Assembly (NCBI GenBank): GCA_038503035.1
Contig: JAVSML010000030.1
Coordinates: forward strand, 434,001-498,000
DNA length: 64,000 bases
Reading direction: 5' to 3'
DNA from: Crocodylus rhombifer
Lineage: Eukaryota > Chordata > Crocodylia > Crocodylidae
Shown here: positions 21,341 to 34,230 of the stretch, one piece after another
Numbering within the stretch: position 1 is the first letter of the stretch
Layout of the letters: every line of letters begins with the position of its first letter
Notes under the pieces: model-generated
What the model saw: the letters and a program-made list of their open reading frames with translations, nothing else
Told to the model about the DNA's origin: nothing
Database searches by the model: none
Translations under genes and position numbers: made by a program

Positions 21341-24300
21341 CCAGAAAAAGAACATATGGCAGACAGGATGACTCTGTGACTTGGTGGTTTGGATATTTAC
21401 TTCTAGAGGAAAATCCTGGGCTCTGGTCCCTGTTTGAAGGACTGTTTACACATTTTTCCATTACATTGTTGCTGCTTGTTATCCAGTGACTATGTTGGGA
21501 GCACAGATAGGCACTCAGAACTATCCCCTCCCAGGAAGTCCCTTAACTAGCAGCCTACAGAATCGCATCCCTCCTTGTTTACTCACCAAAACCCTCTGAC
21601 AATGAAAGTGTTGTTTAATTTTAATAGCTAGGAACAAAACATTAAATAAGAGGATTTTAAAATAAGATACAATTTATATGCATGCCTATCTTTCTGAAAA
21701 TAGCACTATTCTGTAATGGTGGGCCAAACAGACCTAACAGACCTAGCTTCACTGGACATCTTGGCAGTTCCCCCGAAGGCTCATCATTCCTTGACTGGAA
21801 AGAGGGAGAGACTTTTTATCTGGCCAGATGTCCTTTGTTCTTCTCCATTTCCAGACTTTTGGCTTGGCTTGTAAAAAAAATGATTTTGTATGCTGTATGG
21901 AGTTGGGGTGTACAATCTTCATGGACAACTGTTTGTGTGTTAGCTCTTGACAACCCTCAAGTATTTATAGTATTATGGCTTATTGCAAGCCATTCTTCAT
22001 TCTTCTTGATTGCTTTCCTTACAGCTGTCTATTAAACTAAACCAACACATACGGGAAACATCCCAGTAACTAGGTCACATACCATATTCCTACATTAATA
22101 CAAAGCAGTCCCTCATCCATTATATACCCAGTTACAAAAAGGGTGCTGAGAAATAGCTGCCAGACTCAATTTCTATATGATGCTATCTCCACACCTAGAA
22201 ATATTTATTTTTCAGTGCTTCACTGTGTTGTCTTCCTGTTTAACAAGATATGCAAAAAAGGAGTGTTAGCAGTGCATCTGATGTCTGAGCTACAGCCATT
22301 TATAATTATGGAATATTCTTGGACATTTGTTTAAAGTATGCTGGAGAGCTGTTGTTTTTTCTGGTAGGCGGCTCATTACTTCATAAATCTGTGACTGAAT
22401 GGGAATTGAGGCTGGGGAGCAACTGTGCTGCTTCATGCATCATGACCAAGTGTGTGTGGGAGTCAGGAACAGCACCTCTCTGGACCAGCTGCTCCATCCA
22501 TCTGCAGCTGGGTCTAGGTACAGTGATCTACGGTCAAGATCTGCATTGGGAGTATTTTTATAGCTGCTTTATAGCAGCTGGTGTGAATAGCAGTAGAAAA
22601 ATGAACTATCAACTTCCCAACCATCAGGAACAAGCTAAGCAGGAAAAAATAAACATAAAAATTAGCACATTTTTGTTCATTTCCTAGGAACACCATTTGT
22701 AGTTCAGTGTTTCTCAGCATAGCCTCAGAAAGGCTACCTATTTGTTAGTTTGTAACTCCACTGAAAATCTGCTTCATGCCAAAACCTGGCATAAAAAATG
22801 TGGTTAGATATTTAAGTGAAATTTATATTAGCATCCAGGATGCTTTTATCCTCTCTGAAAACTGAAAAATATCTATTTTTAAATGATTTTACTAGCTATT
22901 AGTCTGTTCTATACCTATTTTGGAAAAAATATAGAAGACTACATTTGTTTAAATGGGTACAACAATAACTCTGATTATGTTATTCAGAGTTTACTTCTCT
23001 AGTTTAGGTGAAATTCAGTCCAAGCTAGCACTGATAAGAGGTGCTGCAGGATCAGAAACTGGCACTTAACATTTTCTAATTTCTGAAAGAAAGCGAGAGA
23101 GAATGTTGCAGGGGGTGATTCCCTCCTTTTTCCCTTTCTCTTTTTCATGTATCCTAGTACTTCCTTCTCCTTCCTTTATCACCTTTAAGGCAACACTGAA
23201 TACCACTCATGATTAGGACTTGTTACTCAGCTTCTAGAGTATAAAGTATAAACGCCACTTCCAGCTTTGCCTATTTTATGCTTATGCCTGTCTTTTTTGG
23301 TTATGCAGCATTTCATTAGAGTAAAGGGGCAGAGAGGAGAAAGATTCTGGATCTTCTCAGCTCCTCCATGGATGAGATGTTGGAGGAAAGCAGTCAAGAC
23401 CTCCTTGGTTAAAATTCCATTGCCAAAGGAATAAATGTGCTTTCCTTGCTTTTGCTGAAATTCATCTCTCTAGGTACTGCTCAGAAAAAGATTTTGAAAT
23501 GGCAACAAGCTTCAAATAGACCAGTTTGCACCAAGTTGCAGACATTTTTAAAATGTGTTATTGGGGAAGATCTTCTGCAGTGCAAGAGTTTATTGACTCC
23601 AGTCCTTTTTGAGATGGCATGTATGGAACATAAAGTTACTGTATACTATCAGTGTACTTTTTCAGGAACGAAGTGCAATCATTCCTAGCAAATACACAGA
23701 CCAGGTGTACATTACCAAGTTTTGATAGCATACTTATATTGGTTAGTGGTATGAGAAAATCATATCCTAGAGAAGATAGAATACCTAATGTAGCTCTGCC
23801 AGCCAAAGCCGTAGTGTGAATGCAGCTATGTGAATGAAAGAGTGCTTTTGTTGACTTAGATTATGTCACTGGAGAGGTAAGGTGACGGAGTTAGGCTAAC
23901 AGAAAAACTCTATTGGCATATAGTGAATCTAAACAAGGGGACTGCTGATGTAACTGTACTGTCATGGCTATAGACAGGCCTTTAATAGACATTTGAGTAT
24001 CAAGTGGAGTTGCTTCCTGTCTTGATTATGTGGGAGAAAATATCTGTGTACATGGGGAACTGGCAGGGTTGTCACAGTCCTTCTTATGTTCTCTCTGAGT
24101 ACATAGCTCCTTCCACCATGGAGCTCACTTCAGATAATTTTTGTGGAACACCTAAAATATAAGCCTTCTCAGCACTCTGATCCCCTAAATCTGTTTTCTT
24201 TTCCTATGGGTTGGGGGACAATGAAGTTGCTAGAGAGCAGAAGTGAAATCCTGATCCCACAGAAGACAATAGCAGAACTCCCATTACTTCAGGCAGCCAG

Positions 24301-25900
24301 CCTGCAAAAATATGATGGGCATTGTGTGGCTGCCTAAATAGCTGAAATCAAACAGCAACGAGGAACTGAAAAGAAATGCCATACTATAAATGACCTTTAT
24401 GGAGTTCTTGGGCATTGATTGCTATTAGGATCTGGCCTACCAAGCACTTTGGGGTTTTTGCAAATTAGAGTTGCCCATCAAATTCAGTTTCAACATTAAT
24501 AACCTTTAAAATCATTTTACAAGTCAATAAAGCCCAGTTAGGCAAAATTCTATTTCCCTTGGGCATTTAAAAGCCAGTTTTCTCCCTGTGTACTCAGGCA
24601 TTTCTAGCATTTACTCCTGCACTGAGGAAACATACATGTCCAGGACTGAGCATGGTATGCATGGGCACATATTTAGATACATATGGATGCAGGAAAAAGT
24701 AGGGTAAGGGGACAGAACTGGCATTTAGATGCACCAAGGGCTATAGACTTCTGTCCTTAGTGACTCTCATTTATTTAAATTTAATCTAAAAAAGGTTTTT
24801 TTCTGGCTTTATTAGTTCAAGTTAAGCGGACACTACTTAGTGAAACAATACAATGTCAAGAGTGAAATGATGAGCAAAATAGAATAGTGCGAACTACTTG
24901 GAAAAAATCATTCATGGGATATTACAAAAATATTAAGATCAGACAACTAAAACAACAGTTTAGAAACAGGGAAAGTGGTGAATTTGGAAATAATCTTAGG
25001 TTTGATTTCTGGTTGACCCTGATAATTCATGCATGATCCTGGGTGTAAATGGGTGTAATTCTACTGAAGTAAATGAAGCTGAATCTATTTACCTAAGCTG
25101 AAGATTGGGCTTTTATATTTAGATAGTTTTAATCACAGGGTCATGGTATTATTTCTGCTAGAAATATCAAGAAGGGGAGGGGACATCATTATAACCTACC
25201 AGGAGTCCCCACAGGCACTGATAAGAAAATGGTGGGATAGAGATTTTAACATGAAAGCAAGAGAAGAGCATTCCTGGGATATAAAATAGTCTGATCTGAT
25301 AAAATCAGCTTTTCCTTCATAGCTGTGCACAGCTTAGAGCTAAAGAACTAGAAAATGCTACTGTATATTCTATGGGAAAACAGGTCTCTTTAGTGTTTTC
25401 CAGTCAGTAGTGACAGTCTGTCTTCCCCTAGCTTGGTGCAGAGGGTCAGTTTAAATCCTCTGAAGTGCCAAGAGCTCCATCTGCTCTTCCATCTGAAATG
25501 GGAATATTTTTGCTCTTTTTTTTTTAATCTTGATTTGGTCTTTCAGTGTTTGTGTTAGAACACACAGCCCAGATGCCAATAACAAGGATAATATATTAAG
25601 TGATAAGGGAAAAACACAGAAATTAAAATGAACGAGGTAGGAAAATGGTAAATGGAAAATGGGAGCTGATTTCAATATCTAACACAGGTGTGGCTATGAA
25701 TTAAAGTGCTTTCCTGAGAGATTCCAACAGATATAGCCCATAATCCTGCACATCTGGGAAAGTGTTGGTCAAGACAGTCCTGGAAGCTGTGCCAAAAACA
25801 CCTTGAAGATATTCCACACAAAGATCCAGCTTGCTATATTCTACAGCTGCTGTTTATTAGTAATGCTCATATTTTATGTATGCTAGCACATAGGAATTCT
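21341..25900. other. Long unassigned AT-rich stretch
   Basis: 4.5 kb without a recognisable gene, RNA or transposon end. Frames stay at or below 122 codons (22319-22687) and none shows a domain. It may be intronic or intergenic single-copy DNA. Confidence 0.5.
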
Positions 25901-25910
25901 CTTACATACA

Positions 25911-25932
25911 AACACACACATATATATATAAA
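25911..25932. repeat. (CA)n(TA)n microsatellite
   Basis: A short run of CA repeats passing directly into TA repeats. Confidence 0.8.
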
Positions 25933-26137
25933 TTCAGAGCTTTGTTATTTCTACCTATATGCAGTTTGCTATACCATTCAATGAACTGTATACATCTATC
26001 TTCTTTAGCTAGGATATGAATAGATACATAACATATCATATATTAATTTATAATAATACACAATATGCCACATATAACGTTTAAAAGCAGTCACATATAT
26101 TCTAAGTGTGTGTTTGTGGGTGTGTGCATATCTCAAT

Positions 26138-26174
26138 ATCTATAGAGATAGATATATAGATATATAGATATGTG
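26138..26174. repeat. ATAGAT-type microsatellite
   Basis: Repeated 'tatagagatagatatatagatatatagata' units (shown broken in phase), imperfect, next to a TG-rich run at 26104-26128. Confidence 0.75.
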
Positions 26175-26432
26175 GTTGTGTATTTAAAAGAATGCTTTAG
26201 CTCCCTTTAAAGAAAAACACTGTTTAGTCCCTTGGGGAAAAATAAAGATGTCTCCCTTTCTACTTAGACTCCATCTTCATTAGGAATATTGACCTAGTCT
26301 TACTAAAATAGACTTGAAAAATCCCTGAAAAGTCACTTCTCTATTTTTCCCTAAGGAAAAAGAGTGAGGCCAAGGAACATTAGCAGAACATTTCCAACTC
26401 ACAATAATCACATTTTCAAAAGCAACTCAGGG

Positions 26433-27104
26433 CCGTGTTGCATGTTGCACTTAGAATGTGTTAACAGCGCTTAAGACATAAGCCTCTGCACTTTCAAGCA
26501 GGATAACACATGCTAAGTATGACCTTATCGTAGCAAAATTATGACTTTTTGCAAGAGGAGTATGTGCACAGCATATTATGTGTCATGTATTCAGCTGTCA
26601 TTGGACTACTCCATGGAGATGATACAAGTTCAAGATTCCAGTGCAGTGTGGGGGCTGGGACCAACAATCAACTGATTGTCATTCCCAGCCTTGGCTCTGT
26701 ACCAGATCCAGTTTAAGACTTCCAATAGTAGACACCTGGCTTGCCCCATGGATCAAGAGGCTTGCCCCATGGATCCAGTGGAACGAGAGGCACTCTGTCC
26801 TAGGCTTGGCTCCCTGTGCCTTTCTCTGCCCAATGCCAGCTGCAGAGACCTGATGTACCCTGGCATGCCAATGGTAACTGCTCCCTGGCTGGGCAGTGCT
26901 GGACATATGGTAAGGAGGGTAAGGACTCCAGGCACGGGGTTTGCATTTCTCATGGGTGGACTTGTGAGCTCCTGTGCTCAGTACCATGGTCAGTGCTGGG
27001 TTGGGGGGCACAACCAATTCCAGCCCTGTCCAGAGCTGCCTCAGATCATAGTAAGTAGTCCTGGATGACTGCTCAAAACACGTTCTAAATTTAATGCAAC
27101 ACAC
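26433..27104. mobile_element. MITE of about 670 bp with roughly 30-bp inverted ends
   Basis: The left end 'gtgttgcatgttgcacttag' (from 26435) continuing 'aatgtgttaa' pairs with the reverse complement of the right end, 'gtgttgcattaaatttagaa' continuing 'cgtgtttt', about 70% by eye. The interior is GC-rich (26640-27060) and contains a perfect-looking direct repeat 'cttgccccatggatc' at about 26741 and 26760. The 130- and 141-codon frames on opposite strands lie wholly inside and are taken as chance. No target duplication was identified, so the superfamily is unknown. Confidence 0.6.
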
Positions 27105-28410
27105 TAATGCCTTCTACTATCTCAGATAAAACATGTACCAAGTCTCCCATGCAACAGGCCTGTACTGACATAGGAGTCTAAGGATATGTCTATGCATATG
27201 GATTGTCTATGTCTATGCAAGGCAGTACAATGCTAAGGCAATTCCTGCAAGCTTTGCCTAAGCAAGCTCCCTAATCAGAAGTAGAGTAACACCATTTAGG
27301 GTGATGCCCAAGTGAGCCAGTAAGTCAGTATCTTAAGCAGCACTGACAGTTAATGAGACTTCTGTCGCTAAATCATTTGCACACTTTTGAAAATATTACT
27401 TCTTATCTTTTCTAAGTTTTGACTTCTTTCCTGCCTTCCTGCCTTTCTAAAGGAAAAAGATTCAATTTCCATGTTTCAATGGTCTGTGGTGATTTTTTCC
27501 ATGCAAAGTATTTTCTTTGAGTTTATTAGCAACTCAACAGCAGGTGTCACTGCAGCGATAAAAAAAAATCCATATTTAGGAGTCTTGGTGAACAAAGCAG
27601 ATTTTGAAAAATAAAATAAAGCAAAAAGGGAACTTCAGCCTGTAAGATAACAATAGAAGCAGAATAAGTATAGAATATTTTGTAACAGTGTATATTTGGT
27701 AAGCAACCGACTTTAAAAGCCAAACTATCATTATTTTGTTTTTGTGGAGACAATGTATCTTGATCTGTATTATTAATATACTGTCCTATAGCTTAATTGA
27801 TCAATGTCTATATTTCAGGCAATGGTCTTAAATGTGCATAAAGGTATTCATATTCTACACCACTTTGCAATTATTTAAGTCTAGCTAGTTTAGTTCAGAA
27901 AGATAAAAATGTCAACATCTCAATGAGAAAGAACTTACCACAAGGCAAAACAAATGTCATTGAACTTGTCACTGAAATATAAAATAATCTCACTGGGGGG
28001 TATCAAAAACATTATAAATGACTGGACCATGCAGGAGTGCAGACAGTAGTCTAGTAGACATTATTACAGCTTCTCAATTAGATACATTTCAGGGAAATCT
28101 TTAATTTTTTTTTCAGAATTTGTTTTCCACTCTTAATCAGTTTTATTGGTTTGTAAAATATTTAAAATTTCAAAGAACAGGAAACTAACCCAGCAGTTGT
28201 CTTCTCAGAAACTTATTTCCATTTTTGTCCCCACCTTATTTAGAAATCACAATTAAATATAATTCACAGAAAGGACCTATGCTTGTTTTCTCATCTCTGG
28301 CATTTCCACTGATTCAAGTGAAATGAAGATACTATAACATTCTTTAATCTAAAGTTAATATTTAAATTGATTAAAAGATGTAGCATCACTCCTAATTTGT
28401 AAAAGTATTT
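27105..28410. other. Unassigned AT-rich stretch
   Basis: Nothing recognised. 'tatgtctatgca' is repeated near 27185 and 27211. Confidence 0.45.
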
Positions 28411-28480
28411 CTCAGGGTTTCAAAGGAACTGAGAACACTTGAAACAAAAATACTACATGGTAAAGTAAAATAGAGAAAAG

Positions 28481-28503
28481 TGTGTGTGTATGTATATGTG
28501 TAG
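28481..28503. repeat. TG/TA microsatellite
   Basis: 'gtgtgtgtatgtatatgtgt' run. Confidence 0.7.
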
Positions 28504-29400
28504 CAGAAGGCTTAGAGCTCCTGCTACTTAAAGAGAAAGGTGCAGGCATGGCAGGAAGGGAATTAGGGACTGTGCTGGAGAAGTAGCCTGCAGGTGTGGC
28601 CATGGCTGATTGTGTAATCATCTGACCCAGGAGGTGGGCTTGACTTATATTGGACTAAGCTAGCTAAACTTAGTTTACATCTTGGAGGCTGCTGAGGAAA
28701 CGTCTCCTGAGCAGGCTGGCTGCAGCTAAGGAATGCCAGCAAGAAGCATGCAGCCTGCAGCAGTTTGGAGGTTTGGGAAGGAACGAAAGGGGTGGAGGAT
28801 ATTCTTGGTGACCCAGCGAGTGAGGGGTCCAGACCCTGGAGAAAAACTGAGTGTAAGACTAGAGCCCAGGGAAGGGCTGAGTGTGCTGAGAGCCTGAAAG
28901 AGGGACTGAGCGAGTGAGACCTGGCAAGGGGTCTGGAGCCTAGATAGAGGCCAAGTGTGCTGGACCTGACAAGGGGTCTGGAGCCTAGAGAGAGGATCAC
29001 TGCTGAGCGGGTCTCATTGATCTGAAGCAAGGCCTGGGCCAAAGGTCGAAGAGGACCATGGCTGAGATTGACAGTCTTGCTGGCCTGAATCAGGGCCAGA
29101 GCCAAAGATCAGAGGGGACAGGAGGTCTCACTGGCCCAAAGTGGGGCCAGGGCCAAAGGGCATAGAGGACCACTTCTGAGACTTGTAGGTCTCATTAGCG
29201 TGAAGGAGGACCAAGGCTGGGGGGGGGTCTAGAGAAAACTGGACTGATCCAGAGCCATGGGGCCTGGGGTATGCAGCCTAAGAGGGGCAAGGACTGGAGC
29301 TAGAAGCCCATGGCCCAGGGGGAGCATGTAACATCAGAAGCCAAGACTATGATGTGGGAGTAGCCAGGAAAGGAAAGTGCCTGGGTAGGACAACCAGGTC
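28504..29400. repeat. GC-rich block with degenerate minisatellite
   Basis: From about 28800 the sequence is made of diverged tandem units. Units of about 35-45 bp carry 'ctggcaaggggtctggagcc' and '.tgagtgtgctg' (28800-28997). Units of about 58 bp then carry 'gggccagggccaaag' and 'gtctcattg' (about 29003-29220). Upstream, 'gacttatattggac' at about 28642 could be a TATA-like element, so an LTR origin is conceivable. The 180-codon minus-strand frame (28563-29105) reflects the repeat: Ser/Leu/Pro-rich, with no start context or domain. Confidence 0.6.
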
Positions 29401-29405
29401 CTAGG

Positions 29406-29560
29406 GCAGGTGCAGGCAAAATATGGCCCGTGGGCCAAATCCGACCCACCAGGTAATTTCATCTTGCTTGTGAGTGGGATCCCACCAATTAATTGTATCT
29501 AGCCCAGCCTGCAGCTGGCCCTGCCGCACCCTGCATGGGTCATGCTGTAGGGGCAGATTG
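29406..29560 (-). mobile_element. hAT terminal fragment (GGGTGGGCAAA family)
   Basis: 'ggtgcaggcaaaatatggcc' followed by 'cgtgggccaaatccgaccc' matches the end of the hAT at 5838 ('gagtgggcaaaatacggccc'). The other end was not found. Confidence 0.6.
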
Positions 29561-30680
29561 GAGCCATGCAACTAGCCATTAGTCATTACATGAATAGAGC
29601 AAACGAAAAAGGAAAAAGAAGTGCCTTTGGGGGAGATGTTGTCCTGTTACAATATGTACACACACATGCAGAAATTATATATAATAATAATGATATGGGG
29701 GATAAAACATAAGAAAGCTGTTTGTTACCTGAAGTTTTCCATAGCCATTTCTGCTGCTGCTTTTATTTATTTCCTAATATTGTTTTAACTCAGCGTTCAC
29801 TTGCACCAAGACTCTGAACTACCTTGCATTAAAACTCAGCTCCTGCAGAGCTAGCCTATACTGGTGTGAATTATCCATTCATTTCAGTAGGACTACTTGC
29901 ATAATGAAGAGCTGTAGGACTTAGGGAATGTTAGGTTTGAAGGTTATTTTTCAACTTTTACTGCAGCTTTTTCTTCTTTCTGCCTTGAAGAAGGCTCTTA
30001 TGCTATTTAAGGCAGAAGAATCTGTGTTTAATAAAAAGGTCCACCTTAATAAACTTGGCTTTGGCATGACGCGGTCATGGCACTGAAGCTGTTTGGCAAT
30101 GTGCTAACATGATTTGATTAGCTGTTCTTTGGTCTTTCACTAGAGTAGCACTCTGGGGTACATGCTTCATAATAAATACAGCATTCTCAAATGTTAGCAT
30201 TTGTTGAATGGCACATCTATTAAAGCAATCTGAAAAGTTTTCAGTTGTTAAATCAATTGTGCTGCAACTCATCCGATAATGCAAAGCTCAGAAAATGTAG
30301 TGTGACAATTCATACTGGGGTCTTGCATGAGTTTCTTCCCCCATGCTCCTGCCTCTATACCCTTCTCCCTTTGCATCTCACAAAAATGCTATGAAATTGA
30401 AAAAGTCCTTGATTCTCCAGTTCTTTCCATGGGGCCCAACTAAAAGTCCACTGAAATCATTAGAAATGGTTCCACTTATTTTAGTGAGTTTTTGATCAGG
30501 TCCATAGGTTGCAATATGGTAAATACAAGCACAAAATAAGTGGGGGCTAATAAACAAGCTTTAGGATGACTAGTTTTCCATTTCTGGTAATCCATACAGT
30601 TTTCACTAAGACTCAGTCCTGCTCTAAGTGTGTACTTGATCATTTGGGCCACAGTGTTAAAGATGGTCAAAGGTGAGGCT
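29561..30680. other. Mostly unassigned; short amniote repeat fragments possible
   Basis: Around 29865-29905 ('ttcatttcagtaggactact') and 30440-30500 the text resembles a common amniote short palindromic repeat built on 'attgacttcaatggg'. Otherwise nothing recognised. Confidence 0.35.
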
Positions 30681-30754
30681 GGTTGTATACCTCCATTGTG
30701 TGTGGGCTACCCCTTGGTGGGGAAGGGCTAGGGGAACACATGCTGAGATAAAAG

Positions 30755-30930
30755 CATGGGAAGGAGGTTCTAGTGGGACCAGAAGAGTACAGAAGCCCAG
30801 AGAAGGGCTGGGAACAAGCAGGACCAGAAGGGCCCAAAGGCCTGGTGAGGGGTCAGCAAAGAGCGGGACCAAAAGGAGCTAGAGGCCCAGTGATGGACCA
30901 GGAAAGACCTGGACCAAAAGGCTCTCCAGA
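30755..30930. repeat. Minisatellite, about 45-bp unit, 3.5 copies
   Basis: Units start 'gggaccagaagagtacagaa', 'ggaccagaagggcccaaagg' and 'gggaccaaaaggagctagag', then a partial 'ggaccaaaaggctctcc', at about 44-46-bp spacing. All contain a '.gcccag..a.ggg/gacca' core. The overlapping 69-71 codon frames on both strands arise from the repeat. Confidence 0.75.
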
Positions 30931-30959
30931 AACCAGTATGCTTTAACACCACCAGCCCA

Positions 30960-32189
30960 AAGGAATATCTGTTGTTGGGTGGATCTTAACTCTAAATCTC
31001 TTCGGTTTCTTTTAATCTGAGTAATAATTGAAACTAGACTTACACACCAATGGGTATATACTGAAGCAATTTTATTTACTTTTTGAAAGCTGACTTTAAG
31101 GTCCCGGTATTCTCATCCAAAAAATGGTATACTTGAAGCCTGTGAAAGGATGATGCTTCTTTCTCATTAACTTGAAAAGGAACTTTCTGGTACATTATGG
31201 AGTCTTTTTCACTTCTTCCATCTGCACATCATCCTATTAATGTTACAAGAAGCTAGTTGTCCATGTAGGAAAGAATTGCACCCCCCTTGATCTTCACAAG
31301 CAATCTGGATGATTCATTCTAACAACGTCCACTCATTTAAAAATTAAATGGTTTATCTTCCATGGCACATATTTTGTGCCCTTTTGTGTTGCATATATCA
31401 GTAAGTGAAGAGTGGTGTATATTCTCTAAGAAAACACTACTCCTTACGGGGTACCCATTTTCCCAAAATGTCCAAAATAATATATACATTATTAGTACAT
31501 GAATATACTATACTACTATAATCAACACTTTATTAATATTAATACACATTATTTACATGCACATTTTATTTTTAAAAAGACAGTTCCTAGGGGATTTTAT
31601 CTGAAATTGCTATTTTCAGAGAAGCTCAATCAATCAAAGATGATGATGACCCAATTGGCATGCAATAAGTTGCTTTCTGGCCAAGAAAATATAAAACTAA
31701 ATTCCCTATAGACAGGAATTTACTTAATGTAATTTGACAGAATGGGATACAACTGTATTAAATTGTGAAATTTGTTATGTACCTGTGTTGAAATAACATC
31801 TGAAATAACATCTGTGTGGATGCACAAGTTTGAACTTTTCCTAGGGGAAGTTTGTGTTACTGCATTCCAGCAGCTGCTTTGCTAGGGAGAGGCATCTGAC
31901 AACTTAATGAAAGACCATCATGGAGAACCAACAAGGTTATGTCTACATGATGCAGATACCAGAGTGAACTGCAACAATACTACCTTGCATTCTGGAGTCT
32001 AGAGACTGCAGAGTGGCATCATGCAGAAATACCTAAGCTGGCTTTACATGTACTAAATTAGGCATCTGAAGTAGCATAGCTGTATTAGCACTGGGCTATT
32101 TCAAGAATAAAAAGTTCTGCTTCTCACTACTCCAGTGCACCTATACAGCTTCTAATTCTGGAGATCGTGTTGTATTGTGAGTTCAAGGC
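30960..32189. other. Unassigned AT-rich stretch
   Basis: Nothing recognised. 'gaaataacatctg' is duplicated in tandem at about 31790-31813. Confidence 0.45.
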
Positions 32190-32690
32190 ATAGCTTAGAA
32201 TACAGAACTTCATACCCACAGGCATTGGGTATCGGCTATAGTCAAGGCTGGGGACTTTAGGGTGTGCCAATGCTCCTGCTAGGACCAAAGCCAGAGGTTC
32301 CCAGTTAAAGGGTCTTGCTTCTCTGCTCAGAGTCAGATGATCGCCATATTTGGGGTCAGGAAGGAATTTTACCCCATGGTCTGATTGGTATTGGCTGTGG
32401 GGGCTTTTGTCTTCCTTTGTAGTGGAGGCATGGTCCTCTACCCAGGACCTCTTCATCATTTATTGACAACACTTCATAGAAGCAGGATGTTGGTTCCTGT
32501 GATTCCCCTGCTTTACCTGTGACAGATTAGGGTGCTACATCTGTGCTGTGTCAAGATCGATGCTAGTCTTATGTAGAGTTTAGATTATGGTTTGAATAAG
32601 GATGATCCTGCCTCAGGCAGGGGGTTGGAGTAGGTGACCTCTGGAGGTCCCTTCCAGCCCTACTTCTCTCTGATTTTATGAGGTGATCAT
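32190..32690 (+). mobile_element. CR1-type 3' untranslated region and tail
   Basis: The run 'gggtcaggaaggaatttta' (near 32353) and the following text match the segment at 63855 to the window end, so this is a repeated family. It finishes with 'ggttggagtaggtgacctct' and 'ggaggtcccttccagcccta' near 32680, the canonical sense 3' end of CR1. No ORF2 coding remains, so the copy is 5'-truncated within the 3' UTR. The 110-codon minus-strand frame (32127-32459) is an antisense artefact. Confidence 0.75.
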
Positions 32691-32921
32691 TGCCATAAGA
32701 AGGAAAGACTTGCAGGAGATGAAGAAAACAAAAAGTCTCTTTCAGGTCAGAAAGGCACAGAATAGATAAGCCTTAGGTTTATCTCACCAGTAATCTGTTC
32801 CAGCCAGCCACATAGTGAAATAGTTCTTTCTAATCATAGTCTCATAGTACTTAGGGTCAGAAGGGACCTAAACAGATCATCAGGTCTGACCCCCTGCCCC
32901 GGGCAGGAATGTGTGCCAGGA

Positions 32922-33590
32922 TCACATCACCCCAGCCAAATATCTGTCTTGCCTCCTTTTGAAGGGTCCCAAGGTAGGAGAGAGTACCACCTCACTTGTG
33001 AGCCCATTCCAGAGCCTGGCAGCCCTAACTGTAAAGTAATGTCTCCTGATGTCCAGCCTGAACCTTCTCTCTAGCAATTTGAGGCCATTATTCCTAGTAG
33101 AAATCCCCAATTGACAGAGCCTCCCCCAATTCCCGCTGGTCCCCCCGGTGAGTTTGTAAACAGCAACCAGATCCCCTCTCAGACTTCTCTTGTGGAGGCT
33201 GAATAGGTTCAGGTGCTTTACCCTCTCTTCACAGGGCTTGTCCTGCTGCCCCTTGACCATGTGAGTGGCCCTCCTCTGGACCCTCTTGAAGTGCGGCACC
33301 CAGAACTGGACACAGTAATCCAACTGTGGCCTGACCAAAGCCACATAGATGGGAAGGATAACCTCACTGGACCTGCTTGTGATGCATCTGTAAATGCACG
33401 ACAAGGCGCGGTTAGCCTTACTGACTGCTTCCTCGCATTGGTGGCTCATGTTCATCCTGGTGTCAACAATGACTACAAGAACCCTTTCTGTCACTGTGTT
33501 GACAAGAAGAGTTTTCCCCAGCCTGTAGGTGTGTTTCTGGTTCCTTCTTTCTAGATGTAGCACCTTGAACTTGTCTGCATTGAATTCCAT
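32922..33590 (-). pseudogene. CR1 ORF2 C-terminus (thumb region)
   Basis: A 222-codon open stretch after a frameshift. It carries the conserved CR1 C-terminal blocks: 'MEFNADKFKVLHLERRN' just after the palm, 'VRPQLDYCVQFWVPH', 'LFSLHKRSLRGDLVAVYKL' and 'FTVRAARLWNGLTSEVV', ending 'KRRQDRYLAGVM' close to the 3' UTR. The frame is intact over this length, so this insertion is younger than most others here. The protein would be a non-LTR retrotransposon polymerase, but the piece lacks the catalytic motifs, which lie in another frame upstream. Confidence 0.9.
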
Positions 33591-33597
33591 CCTATTC

Positions 33598-34230
33598 TCA
33601 TCTGCCCACCTCTAGATATAGCTGGATTCTGTGTCTCCCCTCCACTATGCCCAGCTCTCCCCACAACTTAGTGTCGTCAGCGAATTTGGACAGCGTGCAT
33701 TCCACACCCACATCTGGATCACTGATAAAGATGTTGAACAGTACAGGCTCCAGGACCAAGCCCTGGGGGGCTCCACTGCCCACATCCCTCCAGGTCAAAA
33801 ATGACCCATCCACCACCACTCTCTGGGTGTGACCATTCAGCCAATTTCCCACCCACCTGACTGTGTAGACATCAATGCTGCAGTCACCAAGTTTTTTTAA
33901 AAGAATGTGGTTGGAAACCATGTCAAAGGCCTTCTTAAGTTCCAGGACGACGACATCCACCCCAACACCCTCATCCAGGGACTTTGTGACCTGATCATAA
34001 AAAGAAACCAGGTTAGTCAGGCAGGACCTGCCTTCAATGAACCCATATTGGTTGCCCCTGAGCATTACCTCCCCTACTGGGCCCTTGCAGATGTGCTTCT
34101 TGATAATTTTCTCAAAGGTCTTCCCAAGGATCAAGATAAGACTGACTGGCCTATAATTGCCAGGGTCTGGGGACCACACTGGCCCTTTTCCAATCCTCTG
34201 GTACCTGGCCAGTGCCTCACAAGTGCTCAT
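33598..34230 (-). pseudogene. CR1 ORF2 reverse-transcriptase core
   Basis: A 210-codon open stretch containing the CR1 reverse-transcriptase blocks in order: 'NYRPVSLI', 'NQYGFIEGRSCLTNLVSFYD', motif A 'VVVLELKKAFDMV', motif B 'SGAPQGLVLEPVLFN' and the palm motif FADD (codons at 33673-33684). Motif A normally has L-D-F-S-K-A-F-D. Here the first, catalytic Asp is Glu (codon at 33940-33942), expected to abolish polymerase activity. Frame shifts separate it from both neighbours. Confidence 0.92.

Noticed and set aside
28563..29105. 180-codon minus-strand Ser/Leu-rich frame
   Set aside because: Reads through a degenerate minisatellite; no start context, domain or exon signals.
32127..32459. 110-codon minus-strand frame
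   Set aside because: Antisense to a repeated CR1-type 3' untranslated region also found at 63821.
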